DNA of 64,000 bases from Glandiceps talaboti. Its lineage: Eukaryota; Hemichordata; Enteropneusta; Spengelidae. Below the pieces are notes generated by a model that had not been told where the DNA came from, made no database searches, and worked only from the letters and a program-made list of their open reading frames with translations. This document shows, in pieces, positions 58,539 to 64,000 of this stretch; positions within the stretch are counted from its first letter, which is position 1; every line of letters starts with the position of its first letter. A program made the position numbers and the translations under genes. The stretch covers positions 2,250,001-2,314,000 of the forward strand of contig NC_135568.1 in NCBI RefSeq assembly GCF_964340395.1, written 5' to 3'.

Positions 58539-58641
58539 TTAGCACGAAGGTCCTAAGCTATCGATAATCACACCAGTATCCGAACGATTTACTTCCCAGA
58601 GTAGAGTTAAAGAAATTTAAAAGCAGTTGTCATATACTTAC

Positions 58642-58735
58642 TGTGAATAATATCACTGGTATGTAGCAACACCGTTACTAAATTCCGGATAGTTTAGCGT
58701 CCTTGTCAACCAATGTGAATCGCCATATTTGATTT
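58642..58735 (-). other. CCDC103: candidate CCDC103 leader exon and promoter region
   Basis: On the - strand TATTATTCACA is followed by a strong donor GTAAGTATATG at 58641. Upstream lie ATTGGTTGAC (a CCAAT-type box) and AAATATGGCG. If spliced to the weak acceptor ending at 57536, it would give a short non-coding first exon. The 5' limit is unknown. Confidence 0.4.
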
Positions 58736-59154
58736 CAGGAATGACGGGAAGAGTACGCCATCAGAGCTGGAATGTTGAAAATTACTTTGTTTTTATTTAT
58801 GGTGGCAAAGAATGTCGGCAAGATTTTTTGTCCACACCACTAATTCTTATATTACAACAATTTTCCTTTCTTTATTATAACTCAAGTCTGTTGTTTTTCT
58901 TAAATTATGGCAAACAATTTATCTTTTATGTAAAGTTTTTGCAATCACTGTAAACCTATGTATTTTGGTTCTTATTTAACCTTATTCAGTTGAAACAATG
59001 TTAAACAAACATTGTTTGTGCCAAAATAAATTAGGGTGAATATGAAATCAGTTGCAGTGAGAAAGTCTGAGTAACTGTATGTAATAAAGGCAGATTTATT
59101 TGGCGTCAATCAATTCAGTAAATTACAAAAGTGATGTGGCTTTATGTACATTTT

Positions 59155-59156
<2 letters not shown>
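58736..59156. other. no recognisable feature
   Basis: AT-rich sequence between the candidate CCDC103 leader exon and the right arm of the inverted duplication. Confidence 0.4.
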
Positions 59157-59227
<71 letters not shown>

Positions 59228-60610
59228 GGTGATGTGGCTTTATCAAGTTTATGTGCATTTTTGTCTAAATTGTTCATCAGCCCAAAAATAAAGTGGGGTC
59301 ATAATATGAAATATGTTATTTCCACTTTTAAGGTTTGCGCTACAAAATAAATGCATGGAAAGTCACAGTATCATACACAGCAGCAGAGGAATGAATCTTT
59401 TCTCAAATTCACATTTACAATCAAATTCATGTACTTTATGAATCTTATACAAAAACAATAACACTCTATTTTTGGTTTGAATTGTGTTTTTATTTGCTTT
59501 ATACATGCACACCCTAGAACTGAGTGTATCAGATACAGAAAAAATGTACAACATAGTTTAACTACAGACACAGACTTCTTTCTATAACTTTTCTCAGTTT
59601 AGCTTTCACAATAAAAATGTTTCTACCCAATGTTTGCACAAGCTTGAAATACACAGCACAGTAAATTATTCAAAAAAGAAAATTAAACGTTTTTATAGAG
59701 CTACTAACTTTAGTACAATTCTTTTTCTTAGACTCTACATGGCACTTTGTATACTTTGACTTTTTAGTCAGTTTGTTATTTTACTTGGAGAAACTTATTG
59801 TAGATCCAAGATGTGACAAACTGTCAGGATATTCATGTGTTTGCAATATTTCTAATGTTCAACAGTTTGTTTCTCACACATAACACAGTTTGTTTGTCCT
59901 CCAAAGTGTCTTCACTCTGTTTTGCAGGTAAACTATGAATTTATACATGGATAACTTCTACATGTTATACTACTTTGTAGCCAAATGTTCTGTTTTAAAC
60001 AGGTTTTTATCTTCCTTCAATTTTATATCTTTATAAGATTAAATATAGATACGCAAACATTCATAATCAAAATTTGAGATTTTTTACTCAACTCTTAACA
60101 CTCACAGTACTTGCCCTTAGAATCATGGTAGAATTCTGTTGTTTGAGGGCGCTGTTAGTTACAGTTCAACTCTGACCATATTCCAAGAATTAAAACCAAA
60201 GTTAAATCCAATTTAGTATACCATTAGTACATTATCATGCTAGGGTTATGAAAACAATTCTTTGAATTTGTTTCAAAAACAAAAAAAGTAGATGAATTAT
60301 AATTAGGTTGTAAAATTGTTGACAAGTAAAAACTCTTTCAGTATTAATAGTCATTCCATGATGAACCTAATAGGATGTCTCTTTTAAAATACATAAATAA
60401 AAGACCTTTGTACAAAATAAACCATTTTCAAGGGTTCAATAACCATGAAACATCTCTCACAAAATATGGAAAACCTGATAATAATTTTGTATAATTTTAA
60501 ATGTAACAGAGCACTGACTTCTTTTAAATTGTGAATATAATATCTTCTGTAGCTTAAATATTTCACTGTTGGATGATGTTAACTTAGTCATCTCATTCCA
60601 CACAGCTTAG

Positions 60611-60923
60611 TTGACCTGTTGCCAGTTCCAAGATGCATTGCGTGTCTCTCCATACAATGTACTGTGTACACACTGAGGAGTTTGCATGTGCTACTCAGGG
60701 GGATGGTTGTCACCTGACTACCCTGGGCTCACTTGTTTGATGGTGTTTAGTCTTTGTTCTATAAAATCACTCATAATCAAAGACGTCAACATGTCTTTCC
60801 ATCACTTCCTTATGAAAATGTTATTTCAAACGTAATAAAGACAAAACAAAACAAAACAAAACAAAACGTAACAACACAAGCGACATCCTGTCGTGCAATG
60901 CATCTTGGAACCGGAAAATTGAC
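60611..60923. mobile_element. TIR element inserted in a unit of the 101-bp repeat
   Basis: Left end has GTTCCAAGATGCATTGCGTG, right end the inverted CGTGCAATGCATCTTGGAAC. The flanks CACACAGCTTAG (left) and ATTCAAACCTAAAC (right) are contiguous in the other units (CACACAGCTCAGTAGTTC then ATTCAAAACC), so the element interrupts a repeat unit. An AAAAC pentamer run sits inside near 60840. It is non-coding. Confidence 0.75.
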
Positions 60924-60934
60924 AATTCAAACCT

Positions 60935-61890
60935 AAACACTTTAGAACTACAACATCATCATGGATGGATGGAGAGGGTAGTGATTCTGTTAACATAGTC
61001 ATCTCATTCCACACAGCTCAGTAGTTCATTCAAAACCTAAACAATTTAGGACTACATTATCATGGATGGATGGAGAGGGTAGTGATTCTGTTAACATAGT
61101 CATCTCATTCCACACAGCTCAGTAGTTCATTCAAAACCTAAACAATTTAGGACTACATTATCATGGATGGATGGAGAGGGTAGTGATTCTGTTAACATAG
61201 TCATCTCATTCCACACAGCTCAGTAGTTCATTCAAAACCTAAACAATTTAGGACTACATTATCATGGATGGATGGAGAGGGTAGTGATTCTGTTAACATA
61301 GTCATCTCATTCCACACAGCTCAGTAGTTCATTCAAAACCTAAACAATTTAGGACTACATTATCATGGATGGATGGAGAGGGTAGTGATTCTGTTAACAT
61401 AGTCATCTCATTCCACACAGCTCAGTAGTTCATTCAAAACCTAAACAATTTAGGACTACATTATCATGGATGGATGGAGAGGGTAGTGATTCTGTTAACA
61501 TAGTCATCTCATTCCACACAGCTCAGTAGTTCATTCAAAACCTAAACAATTTAGGACTACATTATCATGGATGGATGGAGAGGGTAGTGATTCTGTTAAC
61601 ATAGTCATCTCATTCCACACAGCTCAGTAGTTCATTCAAAACCTAAACAATTTAGGACTACATTATCATGGATGGATGGAGAGGGTAGTGATTCTGTTAA
61701 CATAGTCATCTCATTCCACACAGCTCAGTAGTTCATTCAAAACCTAAACAATTTAGGACTACATTATCATGGATGGATGGAGAGGGTAGTGATTCTGTTA
61801 ACATAGTCATCTCATTCCACACAGCTCAGTAGTTCATTCAAAACCTAAACAATTTAGGACTACATTATCATGGATGGATGGAGAGGGTAG
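60935..61890. repeat. 101-bp tandem array, about 10 near-identical units
   Basis: ATGGATGGATGGAGAGGG starts at 60961, 61062, 61163 and so on to 61870, exactly 101 bp apart. Inner units look identical by eye. The outermost units differ, and the leftmost is split by the element at 60611-60923. No coding frame runs through it. Confidence 0.95.
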
Positions 61891-61898
61891 GAATTCTA

Positions 61899-62364
61899 TT
61901 AAAGCTGCACTGGCTGTAACTGGAACATATTTTTTTTAAACGGTTTTATTAGATAGAATGACTGACTCATAATATCATTCACCCTCTACATTATTGAATC
62001 ACCTGTGGGTAAACGTACTTGTGGAGCTGTACACAAAGTATGGTACAAATAATCCATTCAATTTGATTTTTTGGGTCCACACCAAAAATCAGCGCCACAG
62101 TGAATCATAATTTCAACCTGTTTCTTTACTAGTTATTGATAAAATCGAGTGTCTAATTAACATGTACAGTGTCTAATTAACATGTACAGTGTCTAATTAA
62201 CATGTACAGTGTCTAATTAACATGTACAGTGTCTAATTAACATGTACAATGTCTAATTAACATGTATAATGTTTAATTATTAGTATTTTGATAATTTCCA
62301 GTGAATATATTGTTGGTTGTCTGATTGAAAAAATAATGTCCAGTTACAGCTAGTGTAGCTTTAA
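61899..62364. mobile_element. MITE family C, full copy
   Basis: Left end TTAAAGCTGCACTGGCTGTA, right end TTACAGCTAGTGTAGCTTTAA, inverted. Inside, GTGTCTAATTAACATGTACA repeats every 20 bp about six times (62149-62270). TTAA at both ends may be the target site. Other copies or fragments at 3536-3660, 19650-19820 and 37700-38280. Confidence 0.8.
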
Positions 62365-62955
62365 GGTATTTTTGTGCACTAGTTGTGCAACGTCATTGCT
62401 TAGATTTCCTTAAAAGGAAACTGTGAGGGCGCTCTCTATGAATCTATCTCAGTACATAGATATTTGTTGCCATGTAGTGAATACATAAGAAAATGTTTTC
62501 ATTTATGATTGGCTGATCCAATAATGACACCACGTCATCAACATTCACATCACATGTGGAGATGACACTAACATCAAATACACCAGCGGTTCATTTTCAT
62601 TTAAACTGAGTAAAAATTTGTAACTGTTTTGGGGACGACAAATTTTTTTTAAAGTAAAAAATGTTGAATTTGTCTAGTTCATTTGTGGTGGTGAGACAAC
62701 TCTGTATCAGCACAGTGACTATGTCATCTACAATCAAAATAAGATTTCAAACACTCTGTGCCGTTGCTAGGCTTACACTCGAGATATCACATATCTTAAA
62801 TATGACTCTGTAGCACTCTAAATTCTTAAGGAAACAAAAAACAGCTTACATGAAAAAAAAGAGAAAATGTTGGCACTATACAAAAAAAATGTTATTTGAA
62901 TTTCAATAACATCAGTCTTCAGTAGTACTTCACTATTCTGAATAATTACATTCAA
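62365..62955. other. no recognisable feature
   Basis: Lies within the right arm but I could not match it to the left arm. AT-rich, with no exon seen. Confidence 0.4.
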
Positions 62956-63570
62956 GCTTTACATATATGCAAATACATTAACATGCATACGACAGTGATT
63001 GGTTTATCATATGACCTTTAACCTATGCAAATTAATTCATGCAAATATGTATGCAAATAGATAAAACATGTACTTCATATTCAAATGCAAATATCTATAT
63101 TTTGCCCTCGGAGTACACAAACTATGTTCCTTTCCCTTTTTCTTTAAAATAAAGTTTTAGACTAATATTTAGTTGTATTTAGATGAAATTTAGTTAAAAT
63201 ATTTGTTAAAAATCTCTACAAATCCACAACGTAAAGTTTACAACTACAATACTCTAACTTTGAAAGTTAAATTTAAAACAACTATAACACTACACAAAAT
63301 ATGGCATCTCATGCATTATAGTTTCATTTTTTTTTAAAATGAAACTTGTAAAACATACAATTTGTGCTAAATAATGAGATTTATTTTTCACTTTTGGAAA
63401 ATTATATGAGTTTCTATGAGTTCTTTGAAGACATGATAATTTTATATTGGATATTTCAATATCTTATCTACCAATAGGTAAGCTTCTTACAAACAACTGA
63501 AGTAAAATAGAACACCATGATTGGCTGATAAAACTACTAGTAGTCATCATTGACCAATTATCAACCACGT

Positions 63571-64000
63571 TACACAGTAGATACCTGATATTGAGAGCTG
63601 AACAAGATCATATATGCTTCTGATAACATACATCATAACACACACAAGCCAAGTTGTATGTCTTCAAACAGAAAATATGACATTTACACCTTGGTTGTTC
63701 TATGTCATGAAAACACATCTCTGCCAATGGTTCTGTGGCATTCTCACAATATGCATAAAAAAGTTCATAATTAATGTTTATTATTACATTTTTGCGCAGG
63801 TACAATTATATTATTCTCAAATATTTTCTTCACTCAGCCTAAAAAACTTGTAACCAAGAGTTTTGTTCCCCCCCCCCCCGCCCTCTGTCAGTTGTATTTT
63901 CCTCAACTGAATGAATAAGCATATTGAGGCAATAATATCCCCAAGTATACTAATTTCAAATATACTTTTCAAACATAAAAAAAGAAAGTTCTATCCATAG
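63571..64000. other. no recognisable feature
   Basis: AT-rich sequence with a C run at 63870-63879. The frames on both strands show no known domain. Confidence 0.4.

Larger units (their letters stand above)
59157..63570. repeat. right arm of large inverted duplication
   Basis: Reverse-complement counterpart of 46795-50241. It is longer because it carries a MITE (60611-60923), the 101-bp array (60935-61890) and a family C element (61899-62364), none of which is in the left arm. Starts with a CT microsatellite at 59159-59224. Confidence 0.75.

Noticed and set aside
58650-58690. RFX X-box for ciliary regulation of CCDC103
   Set aside because: The half-site-like words AGTAAC and GTTGCT occur near the candidate leader exon but in everted order, not the X-box order.
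60935-61890. CRISPR-like array of regular repeats
   Set aside because: Whole 101-bp units are identical with no variable spacers, and the genome is eukaryotic.

Overview
This is an AT-rich, repeat-crowded stretch of an animal nuclear genome. Genes are split by GT-AG introns, most of the DNA is non-coding, and there are dinucleotide and tetranucleotide microsatellites, minisatellites, a satellite array, tRNA-derived SINE-like sequence and several families of short terminal-inverted-repeat elements. Two genes can be read with confidence. On the + strand is a retinoic acid receptor (RAR, NR1B) with 8 coding exons between 34986 and 42070, 462 codons in total. On the - strand is CCDC103, a dynein-arm assembly factor, with 3 coding exons between 57515 and 55306, 234 codons in total. 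A single RAR gene, ciliary-motility machinery and this repeat profile suggest a non-vertebrate bilaterian, probably a marine deuterostome (hemichordate or cephalochordate grade) or a lophotrochozoan. The sequence alone does not settle which.

Layout. 1-14 kb: no gene recognised. It holds a SINE (about 1.77-2.14 kb), copies of inverted-repeat elements called families A to E here, CAGA and GT microsatellites, and minisatellites with periods of 71/73, 74, 64 and 35 bp. 14.2 kb: one exon-like segment with good splice signals, possibly an RAR 5' untranslated exon. 14.3-31 kb: quiet sequence, more elements, a 21-bp minisatellite, and candidate nuclear-receptor sites (DR4 at 25.47 kb, DR1 at 30.58 kb). 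31.1-34.3 kb: a 3.2-kb minisatellite of roughly 48-bp units that ends 0.4 kb before the first RAR coding exon. 34.7-42.1 kb: RAR. 42-46 kb: downstream flank with a 24-bp repeat array carrying a CArG box in most units and a degenerate array carrying AGGTCA half-sites. 46.8-63.6 kb: a large, partly diverged inverted duplication whose spacer contains a 318-bp satellite, a foldback element and the whole CCDC103 gene.

The most unusual observation is that in both genes the 3' end of a coding exon, with its 5' splice site and the start of the intron, has been tandemly copied into the intron. In RAR there are three 77-bp units after the first zinc-finger exon. In CCDC103 there are about five 60-bp units after coding exon 1, plus a partial inverted copy. 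Each array offers several competing splice donors, and use of a distal donor would truncate the protein. The two genes have no evident functional link: one is a ligand-regulated transcription factor, the other a cytoplasmic/axonemal assembly factor. They are neighbours in tail-to-tail orientation.
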